From: Calvatia gigantea
Lineage: Eukaryota > Basidiomycota > Agaricomycetes > Agaricales > Lycoperdaceae
Direction of reading: 5' to 3'
NCBI GenBank assembly: GCA_025093985.1
Contig: JACAAK010000004.1
Span: forward strand, 3,410,001-3,474,000
DNA length: 64,000 nucleotides
Below the pieces are notes generated by a model. That model made no database searches, had not been told where the DNA came from, and saw nothing but the letters and a program-made list of their open reading frames with translations. Each line of letters begins with the position of its first letter. Within the stretch, counting starts at the first letter, position 1. Positions 47,511 to 61,543 of the stretch are shown here, piece by piece. A program made the translations under genes and the position numbers.

Positions 47511-49362
47511 ATGTCCCCAAAGACCCTTGTAACTACTCTTGTGCTCGTCCTATGCGTGGCGGCCAACCCGATCGTTCAAGTTCCCAAATCGCATATTACT
47601 CTTCCCCTATCTAGGAGAGTCAACGTGACGAGCATCCAGAACCTGCTTAAGCATGACCTCCAGAGAGTTGCTGCATTAGAAGCTCGCGCTAAAGCCGAGC
47701 TGGGTACCGAACTCACACTCCACAAGGAAGCCGTTGTCAACGAGGCTATCAATAACCAAGCCGTTACTTACATTGCATCCGTTGGTGTGGGCAGTCCACT
47801 TACGACCTGTAAGTCTTGTTCCTCCTCGCGGGACCCCTTGTTAAATAACAGTTACACAGACCAACTCATTGTTGATACCGGAAGGTGGAATTAATTGGTT
47901 GAACCCGCATTGCTAGTTAACGAATGGTTGCTGTTATAGCTCGAATACCTGGGTCGGCGCAACAACACCAGATGTTAGGACTGCTACTAGTGTTCAGACC
48001 AGCAATCGCGTGGTATGTGTTTGCATAATTTATCACGATTAGCTCATTGACGGGACTCTGTCAAGTCGGTGACATATGGATCCGGATCTTTCTCAGGTAC
48101 ACTGATTGGTTAAAAATCATGTAATATTGACCAACACTCGGTGGGTCTTCAGGCACCGAATTCACAGACACCGTCACCCTCGGTTCCCTCGTCCTCACTC
48201 AACAATCCATTCGCATTGCGAGCGCAGTCAGTGTTACTTTGGTTGGGCTGTCCGCAACATGCTCACTTGATATCTAGTCTACTGGGTTTGAAGGCACAGA
48301 TGGCATTCTGGGGTATGTATGGTCATCAACTACAAGGTCAAGCTTTTAACCACCGGCAACCACCTGCTTAGTATTGGCCCTGTTTAGCTCACTCTAGGTA
48401 GTTAGCAAGCTGTACGATTCAATTTTCTACCAACGTCACAACCTACAGGGACCCTTTCGCCTGCAACCAGCACTCTCATCCCCACTGTCACCGATAACCT
48501 CTTTTCAAGGGGATTGATCACTGCCAACGAGATTGGTATATCCTTCGGGCCCACGAGCTCCCTTGAGATTTCGAATGGAGAGTTGACATGGGGTAACCTT
48601 AACGTAATTTTCTTGGTACCACTGCTCAACGTCCCCTTCAGGTGGCACGGACTCAACCAAGTTCACTGGAAGCATCAACTTCACGTATGTCCCCCATTGT
48701 TGGATTGCGGGATCACTCCTGACCTGGGTGGTTCAGCCCAATCACTACTGTTAGCCCATCAAGTCTGTTCTGGGGTATCAACCAGTCGGTCCGCTATGGC
48801 ACTTCCACCAGTATTTTGTCAACCACTGCTGGGATTGTGGATACTGGTGAGAATTCTGTCTAATAGAGGAACGCATGAATATTGAATCAAGGTCAGAGAC
48901 GACTCTCGTTCCTCTTGCTTCTGATGCCATTAAGCGTTACAGGCAGGCCCACCGGGGCGGTTTTAGATAGTGCGACTGGTCTCCTCCGCATCACCCCAGC
49001 GCAGTTCTCAAGGCTGCAAAGCCTGTTCTTTACGACTAACGGGGTAAGTCTCACCGTCATCATCTTAATCTAGGTGCTGTTTCACAAAGAAAATATTCTA
49101 GGTCACGTATGAGCTGACTGCTGATGCGCAAACTTGGCCCCGTGCACTCAATACTGCTATTGGAGGGACCGCCAATAACATTTATCTGATCGTCGGCGAT
49201 ATTGGTACACCCAGCGGCGAGGGCTTTGATTTCATAAATAGTTACACTTTCCTCGAGCGTTTCTACGCCGTTTTCGACACTGCAAACCTCCGTGTCGGAT
49301 TCGCCACCACCCCTTTCACCCATGCCTTCACCAACTGGTTGTCTCCCCGTGATGGGCATTAG
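47511..49362 (+). pseudogene. Polyporopepsin-like aspartic protease (A1), inactivated
   Basis: Relic of a secreted pepsin-like protease. Signal peptide MSPKTLVTTLVLVLCVAANP and propeptide are intact. The first active-site motif is intact across an intron (QLIVDTGSSNTWVGA). SVTYGSGSFS, GTEFTDTVTLGSLVLTQQS and TGFEGTDGILG follow. Then come three lesions. In the next small exon GPV is followed by TAG (48385-48387) where homologues have Asp. At the second active site the only in-frame splice gives DTETT in place of DTGTT (codon completed at 48897-48898). An extra C in GGCCCACC (48948-48950) shifts the frame between AIKRYRQ and TGAVLDSATGLLRIT. The remainder (YELTADAQTWPRALNTAIGG; TFLERFYAVFDTANLRVGFA) is well preserved, so inactivation is fairly recent. 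Confidence 0.82.
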
Positions 49363-51089
49363 CGCTCAAATAAACCGAGTTGTCCAAACAGATATTCAAA
49401 TAAACCAGAAGGCATATGTAAGCGGACTGACTGGCATTTTGGTTGTACTCGTTCAAGGGCCAATCAGAGAAATCCTGTTTGAACTACTATGATAAGTCAC
49501 AAGTTGGCTAGCGGTCGGGTGGTGGCCACCCCGTGACATCTCACCCCGTACTGAACATGGCCTCACCAAATCTGACAATGGAATAGCTCTTCTATATGCA
49601 AATATGGTCATGCTAAAATATCTTGAGAAATTGTTGTACCGCTACCACAAGAAAAAAATAACAAAAACAACGATTGGCGGTGTGGGCCGATTTCACTGTC
49701 CTTCCGCCACTTGATTCCAAGATCTTTGCCAACCCTGTTATTCCCCCAAAGTGAAACTCTTTGAGCGCGTTAAAACGATACTAAGGAAGGTATGTGTGTA
49801 TTTTCCGGTCTCCCCCCTTCAGTAGGGCTTGCGATACACAGGAAACATTGGTGGCCAAGCATGAATGTGTGACAACAGCTTATCCTTCCAATTCCGGTGG
49901 GTGCTATTTTTCAGAGCCAACCCTAAAAACTTGAAAGGTGGTTTCCGGTCGAGTCCACCCATCTGAAAAGTACAGTATATACTGATGCGTTCTTCCGCAA
50001 ATACCTAGCTAGCCCAAGGTTACGTCCACTGCGTCCCGGCAGTAGGTTTGCCTACTGCGGGGTAAGCCTGATGCAGAGTTCATCATCATGATCATCACGC
50101 AGCACGCTTGTGGACAACAAGGATACCTGATTTGGAACTTGGGATCTGTGTGTGAACACTTATTTTCTAAGGTGTCAGCCATGACAGAATTGTGACGGGG
50201 GGTGGCCAACTGGTGGAAACTTAGACTTGTTCTCATCGGAACTGCTCTGGCATGGTCGCCCCTCAAGATAAATTTCTAAAAAAAAAAATACATATTTACT
50301 CGAGACAAATCGGCATGTATGTGCAAAGTTTCAACAGGAAATACTGGGTGTGGAAGGAATGAGAGCATAAATGGCCGAAAGGGTGGCCATAGGTTGAACA
50401 ATGATAGTATTGAGCCGCGTCAAATGAATGGACACAGGATCAATGGGCGCGTGTGAAATTCGACATTGGCCGATGTACGAAGTCATTTATTTCGATTGGG
50501 GAGGTACCGAGGAGGTACGCACGACCCAAAACAAGGTGCCCACTGGTCGTCGTTTGCATGACGCTGCTTTATAACCTTGCCATGCGTGCGACGGGCCCAA
50601 GATCGTCTATAATCTCAGCCAGCAAGAGGTGTGCGACCTATTGTCCATGCACCTGTGAGCCTTCACACCCTGGGCATCCTACCACGTCTGTCCCCAGTGC
50701 CTACAACCCCGTGCCTGGCCATCTCCCGCTTTATAAATCAAGCATCCGACAAGTCCAAGGGAGTTGGTGCCAAAAACTTTACCAGCGTGAAAAGATTCGT
50801 ATGGCCTCAATTCCGGGGGCTGTCCGTGACCCTTCAAAGCACTACCCTCCTTCTATATATCATCTTGGAACGAGTAATGACTGCATCCAGTGCCTCGCAG
50901 GGTGGAACTTGAACACCAACAACCCTGCTGGCCACGCAGACCGTGATGAAAGGCGTCACTGACGCTAGGAAGTGGCCATCGCATAGTTTTTAACGTAACA
51001 AACCTCGCGACCCAGACGATCCCGGTTGTGTCCTCACCACTCTCGTCGACAAACCTCACACAGAAACTCAGGTTGACACCAAATTGAAC
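49363..51089. other. Gene-free stretch of 1.7 kb
   Basis: No supportable gene. A 169-codon frame at 50453-50962 has no recognisable domain. The right end borders an arrestin fragment, so decayed family DNA may extend leftwards. Confidence 0.4.
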
Positions 51090-51540
51090 ACCACTGTGGA
51101 AGAGCCACTTGCCAAAGGACTTATCGCCGTCATGTGGGTTTCCATCTTTCATTGTCGAGGTGTGTCCCCATCCTAGTTGTGCCTTGCATGGCTCATATTA
51201 TTCTGTGAAGTGTGTATCGGAGCTGTTGCCGGTCCAGCTTGAATCATTCAAACAAACAAGTGAGCCGAAAATCAAACCTGGCCACCACAAAGCCGACGAA
51301 GAAAATCGACTACCAATCTTGAAGTTTGTGGTCAATATCGTCACATTTCATGAACATGGACCCATCCCAGTTGCATTCACAACTCCAGTCATCGGGGACG
51401 AAACAGACTCGCAGAGGAGCCCTCGAAAGGCGGGTGATGGAGAATATGTTCGGATTTGGGGACCCGCTAGTGGTCCGCCCCCCAGTGCACACCCCCTGTG
51501 GCGCGGTGGTTTTGCCTGAAGGAATTGTGGTGTAATGATT
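51090..51540 (+). pseudogene. Arrestin-like family fragment F (C-terminal part)
   Basis: The plus strand gives LPKDLSPSCGFPSFIVE, an intron-like break, SELLPVQLESFKQTSEPK and VTFHEHGPIPVAFTTPVIGD. These match copy C closely (LPKDLLPSCGFPLFTIE, LELSPVQFESFIQT, ATFHEHGPIPVAFTTPVVED). Nothing of the N-terminal domain was found upstream, so this is a truncated duplicate of the neighbouring intact gene. Confidence 0.7.
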
Positions 51541-51972
51541 ACATTTAAGACAGGGTGAACGACCTTTTCTTTGCATATCTCTGGGTTTTTTATCGAGAGC
51601 TTTGTCCGTTGAAAAAGGAAATTTGTTGACAACCACGGACCATGTTTATATCTCTCACAAATGATACTGTTGGCCAAGCAAGTCAGGAGCTACCAACCAT
51701 CAGTGATATTCATCGGGGTGGTGGAAGCAGAGAACTGGTCTTATTGCCGACTGCAATACTCTAGCTGCCTTAGGTTTTCAGCGTCTAAGGCCCTGTGCCC
51801 TAATTGTGTGATTTGTACTGCCTCGCTGTTGCATTACGTTACGGCGGCTGCAGCAGTGCTGGCCTCGTGTCGAGACAATAAAGCACAATCATCTCATAAT
51901 CTACAATTCGGGAACGGAAGGATGGAAGATAATACGGGGCAAGTGTAGGCTGCTCCCCACATACGCACAGAC
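51541..51972. other. Upstream region of arrestin copy C
   Basis: No gene seen; presumably the promoter of copy C. Confidence 0.4.
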
Positions 51973-54106
51973 ATGACAGCCCCATCCTCTGAGTCGTTCC
52001 GTTCACGACCTTTACCTCCCATTCCTCCATACTCCCCTCTGGCCGTTGGTTCTTGCCCAACTTCACCCCCCTCCGATCCTCTCAACCATGGTTCAGGCTA
52101 CAATGGCAGTGATCGTAATAGCATCCTGACGTTTACTTCCGTTGGCACTAACCTACCTCGGTACTCCGCAATTGATTTTTTGGACCCAAATTTCTCCCTA
52201 GAGCAAGTTGACCACTGGAACGAGGCCGATGGTTCTCTTGTTGCTGTCGCAGGCCCAGCCGGCAACCCGTCGACAACGTCCGTCGGTAGTCGGCCGCCTG
52301 AATACACATCGAGCGCTACCAGTCCAACCACGCCCAGAAACTACTCCAGCAGCCGGAGGCCTCGTTTCGTTCTGCATAGGTTCCACCTCGGTGGTCAGAG
52401 CAGAAAGATTGGTCCGGGTAAAGAGAAACAGTCGACCCGTCCACCTTGGGCTACTCTCAAGCTCATCAGTCGTTCGCCAGCGCTCGGGTCAAGAATCAAG
52501 ACGCCGAGATTTATCGGCGGCGATGCCATGCGAGGATCTGTGGATTTGTGCTTGGACGCGCCGATGAACGTGCATAGCGTTAAACTTGTAGTGAGTTCTT
52601 GGGCCCCACAGGTCAACATGTTCGTATTCACGGAAAATCTGTGACTAGTTAAAAGGGAAGGTCCAACTCGCAGAAGGATTCACCACGTCATCGTCCCTAG
52701 TCGCAAGGGACCACATATTTTTCGATGAATCATTCGTCATTTACTCAAAGAAAAGTTCCAGTGATCCACGGTGGAATGGGCAATGCGAGGTCTCAAAAAA
52801 CAAAGAGTTCAATGGCTCACTACACGGTTCATACGCCTTTTCGTTCTCCCTACCTTTTCCAACGTCTGTTGAACATCGCAGCGGCAAAGGAAAAGATAGA
52901 AGGGATTCACGGGATGAATCCACAGTACCTATATTAATGTATGAGGCCCCGCCAAGCTTTCGTGAACAGAATACGTCTTCAGCAGTTGTGTACGAACTGG
53001 GCGTCGTGATTACGCATGGGACGTTGAGGTCCAAAAGCAAGTGAGTGGATTAATGCACTCCTCATTGCGCTCGTACAGGCCTCCTGACTCAGCTTCCCGT
53101 ATGTGTAGAATAAATACAGAAGTGATCTTTGTACCAAAGAAGGTTTCGCCTCCAGCTTCTGAAAAACGGCAAATTGCGTATCAGGAGGGTGCGTTACTCC
53201 CGGGGCCTGCTGTAGATCCCGAAGGCTGGCATGCCACGGATCCCATTGTAATTCAGGGACAGTTCCTGGATAGAACTGTCGAGGCTAAAGCAACAGTACG
53301 TCGTCTTTTCCCCTCATGCCTTCCACATTCCACTGCTCATGATTTAAAAGCTATATCTGGCTAAACCTGTGCGTAACCACCCCCAATTATGTACCACATC
53401 TCAAGACCATAAACCAATGTTCGTTTAGGTGACTTATACCCGCGGAACTGTCATACCTTGTTACCTTACTTTGTCGGGCTTGGACTTCACGTTCCTCGAT
53501 GCGCTGTCCACACCGCATGCAATCAATCTCCGCCTCTCCCGTTGCATCACCCATCATTCATTGGGAAATGTCAATGAAAATAAAGATGCGGATGCGGTGA
53601 ATTGTCGCAAAACATATCTAGCGAAGGCTGTTTGGTGGAATCCACCCAAAACGGATATGCCTTTGGATCCGAAAGAGAGACAACTGGAGGCCGAGGTCCA
53701 CCTCCCAAAGGATTTGCTGCCATCGTGCGGCTTTCCGTTATTCACCATTGAGGTGCACATCCGCTCAATGTATCGCGTTTGGCATGACTTATGTTGCTTT
53801 GCAAAGTACGCGTTGGAGCTTTCGCCGGTCCAATTTGAATCATTCATCCAAACGAATGGGCGGGGATTTAAAACTAGTCAACATAAAGCTGACGAAGAAG
53901 ATGAACCTCCGATCTCGAAATGTCCAATCAATATTGCCACATTTCATGAACACGGACCTATCCCAGTTGCGTTCACTACTCCGGTCGTTGAGGACAAAGA
54001 GGACTCCCAGAAGGGCGCGAAGAAGGCAAGAAATCTGGAATACGTTCCTGTGTGGGCGTCTGGCACTGGTTCGCTCGTGCAGTTTCCGCCCGTTGTGGCA
54101 CAATAA
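51973..54106 (+). CDS. Arrestin-like protein with PPxY motif, copy C (intact)
   Basis: Candidate alpha-arrestin, a class that links the Rsp5/Nedd4 ubiquitin ligase to membrane transporters for endocytosis. The disordered N-terminus MTAPSSESFRSRPLPPIPPY is followed by NLPRYSAID (LPxY) and SRPPEYTSS (PPxY). The arrestin-like N-domain begins RPPWATLKLISRSP and TPRFIGGDAMRGSVDLCLD. After an intron: RDHIFFDESFVIYSKKSSSD, GSYAFSFSLPFPTSVEH, VVYELGVVITHGTLRSKSK. The C-domain has NTEVIFVPKKVSPPASEKRQ, TYTRGTVIPCYLTLSGLDFT, LPKDLLPSCGFPLFTIE and ATFHEHGPIPVAFTTPVVED. It ends VQFPPVVAQ, stop at 54104-54106. All joins keep the frame, unlike copies A and B. Transporter targets cannot be predicted. Confidence 0.8.
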
Positions 54107-54727
54107 CCTGTTGAAGGGCCGTGATGCAGCGGTTGGAATTTGGAAGGTGGAAGATCTTTCGTTTGCATATCCCCGACCATATATCTCTGATCTCTTATTG
54201 GAACCCGTCTGTCGAGAAGGATAGCCAAGCAGAGTTTATTTATTTATATCGTAGTCAAGAATGGTCTATTGTATGTTGTGTGAACATCTCAGATACAGGG
54301 TGTGGTACTATGGCGCCAATTTTACGAAGATTTGGCGTATCGTTTGTCGACGTAGTATTGTCTATGGGCTCCACAAAACCTGCCATCCGCATAATTTTGG
54401 CAAATCCTGTAATCTGTGGAGATTAATGGCTCCTCCCAAGGCAGCAATGTAGAAATTGGGCTATCATTTTATCGTTGGTGCCAATTCCAGACTCAATAAA
54501 CGTACATTTTACATTTCACGATAGCGTTAACAGTTGTACAGGGATATAGAACTCGGCTGCTGCTTGTTCGCTTTCCTAGCCAATTAGGAACATCGCAAGT
54601 GTTTACAGCCCAGGCCTACATACATGCCACTGTATGGAAGGAACCCTTACCACGAGTCAAAGAGAAAACCGCATAGTCGTGGAAGCTTCTCACTCCGCCA
54701 GGGACAACACCCAGAACGCGAACACGT
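54107..54727. other. 3' spacer between convergent genes
   Basis: No gene seen between the stop of arrestin copy C and the stop of the MYND gene. Confidence 0.5.
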
Positions 54728-57700
54728 TCAGGTCGACTTTTTCCTCATTGACTTACACGCACGTTTATGGCGCTTCCAATCAGCCTTTTGGCAGTCTGCG
54801 GAACAATATTTCACGGACTGACAACCACCGCAATTGAGGAGCTTTGGCTTCCCTGCGCCACCACACAGCCCGCAACCATCAGTATTCCTTGGAACTTGTG
54901 GTTTCCGGGTTTCGGAGGAGGTGCGCCAGGGGCGGGGGATCCACTGCCGGAAACACGGGCCAAGTTTGCCAGAAGCCTCTTGGGTGACATCCTCCAAGTA
55001 CGTCACAGGGAATAATGGGCCGAGGGCGACACGGAGTCGCATAAGGGGCCAACGGCTTCCACCGATTATTTTCAAAAAAGGGCCCAAGATTTTTGCCTTT
55101 TCCGCAGGAACACAACGGGTTTTCTCCGTACTCTGCCGAGAGTGGCACTCGTTGGCGTTGGGTGTATTCGCAGGCTGAGAGGTGTTGCCACTGGCGACAA
55201 CGTTCGACGAGTACTGGGAGCGCATGGTTCCACAAGCGTATTTCTTCACCGTATACAGCGGTTGTCACCAGTGCGGCTGCCGTCCAGACATCGACCAAGC
55301 AGGTGAACCATCGCGGGATCTGGAATGATAACAACAGCATCTCCGACAACAGTTGCTGAAGATAGATCAATCCGAAGAGATGATAGAAGAATGATCGCGT
55401 GAGCGTTCTGGAAGCTGGGGTCATGGAGTATGTGGACCTTGTCTTTGGTTTGAATGTACTTGAGGAAGATATTGATAATAGACATTTTGAAGTTCATCGG
55501 AGGTCCCCATTTTTCCGCGGGCGCAGAATGCTGCAGTGCTCTTTCATTATGAGATAGAGAAAACGCCAAGTGCGTGTCCGCCCATACTAGATCTCCCGAA
55601 GGTAAAATAGGTGGGGAAACGGTCGAGGTTCAGATATGGAGCGTTCCAGCAAACAAATTGAGGGCGGTCGCCTTTGGTGTCCAGAGACATCGGAAACGGC
55701 TGTAGGGTTAGCTGGCTAAGTGGCGAACTACGGGGGGGCACATCGACCTAGAAACAAATAAGTAATATGGGACACAGAGGACCTTGAATCACTTGCCTCT
55801 ACATAGCAAGATTTTCTAGCGATCCGCGTCTTCGACCGAGTCCCGTCTACAGGGAACCGGATAACATAACGAGTAACGGATTTTATTGCCAATGCGGATT
55901 TCCATAGAGAGCGGCGTTATTTGAGTAACCTCTACCGGGGCTTTGTTGGTCAATGCCTCCTTCGCATCAGGCTCCGTGATGTCCAGCCTCTTGGATAGAA
56001 TATCTCTGGTGGTCTCCTTGTCCAGAGACACTGTCGTTACACCAAGACCGCTTTTGTCCTGGGCGCGAAGGGGAGGTCTGTTCATAGCGGCAATTCGCGG
56101 AAGCTCTCCCTGGTTATCTGGGCGTTCGGGCAAAATGAAAACATTACTTTGGTTCAAGAGCCTAGTGGAGTAGAGCCGCAAGGTCACACCAAGTTTGGAA
56201 AGGAAGGTAAACGAGTCTCGTGGGGTGCTCTTAATGCATAAACTAACTTGCAAGTCGTTCGGTTGCTCTGCAAGGATCCAGGACGCAACGAAGAATGAGA
56301 CAATGAGCGAGGAGTCTCCGTTGAGACCCCGCGGATCCTCAACGATGACTTTCCGACCTTTCGAGTCGACGATGTCTCCGAATATAGGACGTATGGAACT
56401 GTGGCTGTTGTGGGAATGGTAATATGTCTCGCACTCAAGGATGGGGTGCCCAACTTCATCTACAGGGAGTTCTTCCAAAGGTTTCAGTGCTGCGCGAGGG
56501 ACTTTAAGAACGACACACACAACTGGGGGTATCGTATCCCATGTCGCAAAAGGAATGGGCTTGGGGCCAAAATGGGTGGGAACGTATCCTGGGAGGAATA
56601 CCGATCCGGAATAAACACCCCGCATATGAAGTTCCGCAATAAGATTCTGGTAGTTGTTTGCTCCAACCATCAGCTCCTTTGATGTCATGACGCGATCCAA
56701 AAAGCGTTCAATGGTCGCAGGCCAATCGGTTTCAATGGATGAGTGCGCGCGGACGACACTGAGGAACCTGGCAAGTGACTGCCTGTGATAATGGGGGTTT
56801 CCGATAATTGTGTGAGTGAGGTTTCCGGCACCCAGCCGACCGAACAAGGAGCTAAAGTTTTCATTCTCAAACATCTTCAAGTACACGGAAAAAAGTTTAT
56901 CGCCGAGGTCAGTGGAGCGAAAGCGAACCTCATGGTTTTTTTGAGTAGACCAGCCGTTCCAGTTAGCCTGGGCATAATCGGCGAATCTCCAAGAAACCCT
57001 CTCGTAATGGCGACCGTCCTGGGCCATCATTATGGCTGAAAGGGTCGCCACTTCATTGTTATTTCGGAATGTAAGGCCAGAAGAGTAGCAGAGAGGAGTA
57101 ATACCAAGGAATAGTGCAAGGCTCGGGAAGTCCATCAGTGCTCGTTCCTCAACGGCACTTTTCTGTGTCGGATGGTTCTTGTATGGCAATAACGAGTTGG
57201 AGTGGAGGACGGTGTGGGGCTTCTTTTGAAGCAGAGGTGTTACGGCAACGAGGATGTTGAGTAATCCAAGATGATCGGATAAGTTCGATGTGTCGACAAC
57301 GTTAAATAGGGTGGGCGTGGACTGGTCATGGAAGGAGAACTTGGCAGCCCCCCATGTCGAAGAGTATACGGTAGGTGTGAAATCGCCGGTTTGGCATAAT
57401 TGTAAACTATCACAGAAGGCCAGTGCATCCCCCACCGCAAGTCGGATTACGATCTGTTGAGTTTCGCTGGACGCAAGAAGCCTCTTGTGAAAGGCTACAG
57501 ACCACCGTGAAAACTGTACGCGACACGCATCCCACATTTCGCGCTCAGTCTTCGCGGGAGTTGAAGCCAGACCGCCGTCAAATGAGACTTTGGCCAAAGC
57601 GAGAGCAAGATGGAATGATGTGCAGAGGTCAGTCCCATAGTGGAGGTTGAATTGACGTCCAGCCAAGGAAAACAGAAATGTGGGGTTGACTTGTGTAGGG

Positions 57701-58490
57701 CTGTTTGAGTCGACATTAGGATTTGTTATACCGCTTTCCCAGTACTTGGTGTAGGTTTTGCACGATACTGTCGGATATTTATAAGCCAAGGGGACGGCAG
57801 ATGCAGCAGCTGATGCGTCGCCTCCTTCAACCGACTTTGTCTTCATGGCAGAAAGAAACGTTTGCTTTAACTGTGCTTGCTTCGCCGTGGAGAGGCTGAA
57901 AGTTTCGCGATAGGAGTTCCAGTGTCGGCGAGCTTCGTTCAACGAATCCGCAGTCAGTAAATTTAAGAAAGCCGCCATATGGGGAGGCTTCCCAAGTAGC
58001 GATGTCCGCAGCGTATCCAATCAGTTTGTTACACTGTTTATTCAAAAGTGATGCAGCTTGTTTGTTGAGGAGAATGTCGTAGAAAATGCTCCAGTATTGC
58101 GAGATACGGTCGGCTTCAACACTGTCCTTGATGAATGTGAAAAGCAGAGCATTCCTTGCTGTAATGACCAAATAAAAAACCGAACCACTACATTGAGGGG
58201 GTGGGGTGATCACCTATGATCGCAGGTTCCAAGTCGCAACAGGTGATGTCCATTGCGCGATTTACTATTGGATATTGAGTGAGGAAGATAGATCCCTCAA
58301 AGATCGAACCCGACTCACGAGCGCCATGGTCCACGGTGACGGTGTATAGAATATTCCTCGGATCTCCACAGCCAATGAGGAGGATGACTGCGTCTCCTTC
58401 TGGAGGCAAATGATCTGTGAGACAGACAGGAGGAGTATTCCCTACGGGATAGAAAAACGTTTTCTTTGGCCAAAAGGTTGGATGCGACAT
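54728..58490 (-). CDS. DUF4470 and MYND zinc-finger protein
   Basis: Member of a large, poorly characterised mushroom family. The N-terminal DUF4470 region starts MSHPTFWPKKTFFYPVGNTP, then EGDAVILLIGCGDPRNILYT, MDITCCDLEPAI and, across an intron, ARNALLFTFIKDSVEADRIS. A 730-residue body (58020-55816) includes FLFSLAGRQFNLHYGTDLCT and YVPTHFGPKPIPFATWDTIP with no known domain. The C-terminal MYND finger is CGLCGGAGKPKLLNCGGCQ followed by VKYCSADCQKADWKRHKRAC, with all metal ligands present. MYND fingers bind short proline motifs in partners, so a protein-protein role is likely. The start at 58490 matches the family N-terminus; 58532 is an upstream alternative. Total length is over 1,100 residues. 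Confidence 0.82.
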
Positions 58491-58927
58491 GAGGAAAGAG
58501 TGAAGCACCCAGGCGCCTAAACGCCTATCCAAATTTTACCTCCTTACGGCTTCATAGTGCGGAAAGAAGCGTTATAAACATAAATGTTGGCAGAGCGGCG
58601 TTTCCATATCTGCACTCTCTAGCAGGTACCCGTGATGGAGATATGTTTTCCCCTGATAAAATTATTATAAATCAGGCGCAGATCGAAGACGGATGACGGA
58701 TATTATCTGCCAATGTGCAAGAAGGACGCGAGTTGCGCGAATTCGACATAAAGGGTATTGATGGTACTCGGCGACATCGTGACTTGCAGTAATGTGTCTA
58801 TGATCCTTCCGATAACTCGAGTTTGTCTTCCCGGAAGCGTGCGAGACAGTGGCGTTCCGGGACAATATAAGCCCAGGTAAAAAAAATCGCGTCTCCAATC
58901 TATCTTTGATTCTGTCTTATCGCAATC
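58491..58927. other. Divergent upstream region, MYND gene and PUT2
   Basis: No gene seen. About 437 bases between start codons. No motif stands out. Confidence 0.4.
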
Positions 58928-61100
<2,173 letters not shown>

Positions 61101-61543
61101 GCGCGGGCTATTAAAAGGAGGATCAGTCAATGAAAAGAAGGACTCATGGTCATGTTTTATTGTTGTACTTTAAAACTCGGATGAGATGCGTATGAAATGA
61201 CGTGAATTGTCTAACTTGTTTTGGGTCGAGAGGGTCCTTCACATGAACATCACTCTGTATAGTACCGCCACATGCCTGTCCCACACATTCCCCCCAGGGT
61301 GCGGTGCGAGATGACAGCCTCGCCCCAATATGCCGACTTCCATCTTCTATCGCTTGCATACGGCTACAAATATAGAGCCATGCATCTCTTACGGCTCCTT
61401 GAGCACCAAAGGGTAATTGTAAAATACCGCCTCCCAGATATTTTTGTGACGACGCCATGGAGACGTTCGTTTATTTATTTTGGGTCACCAACACCATCGA
61501 CCGCCCGCGGTTCTGGTAGCTTCCTCTCCTACCAACCATCACC
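61101..61543. other. Spacer between PUT2 and the cullin gene
   Basis: No gene seen; PUT2 3' end and cullin promoter. Confidence 0.45.
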
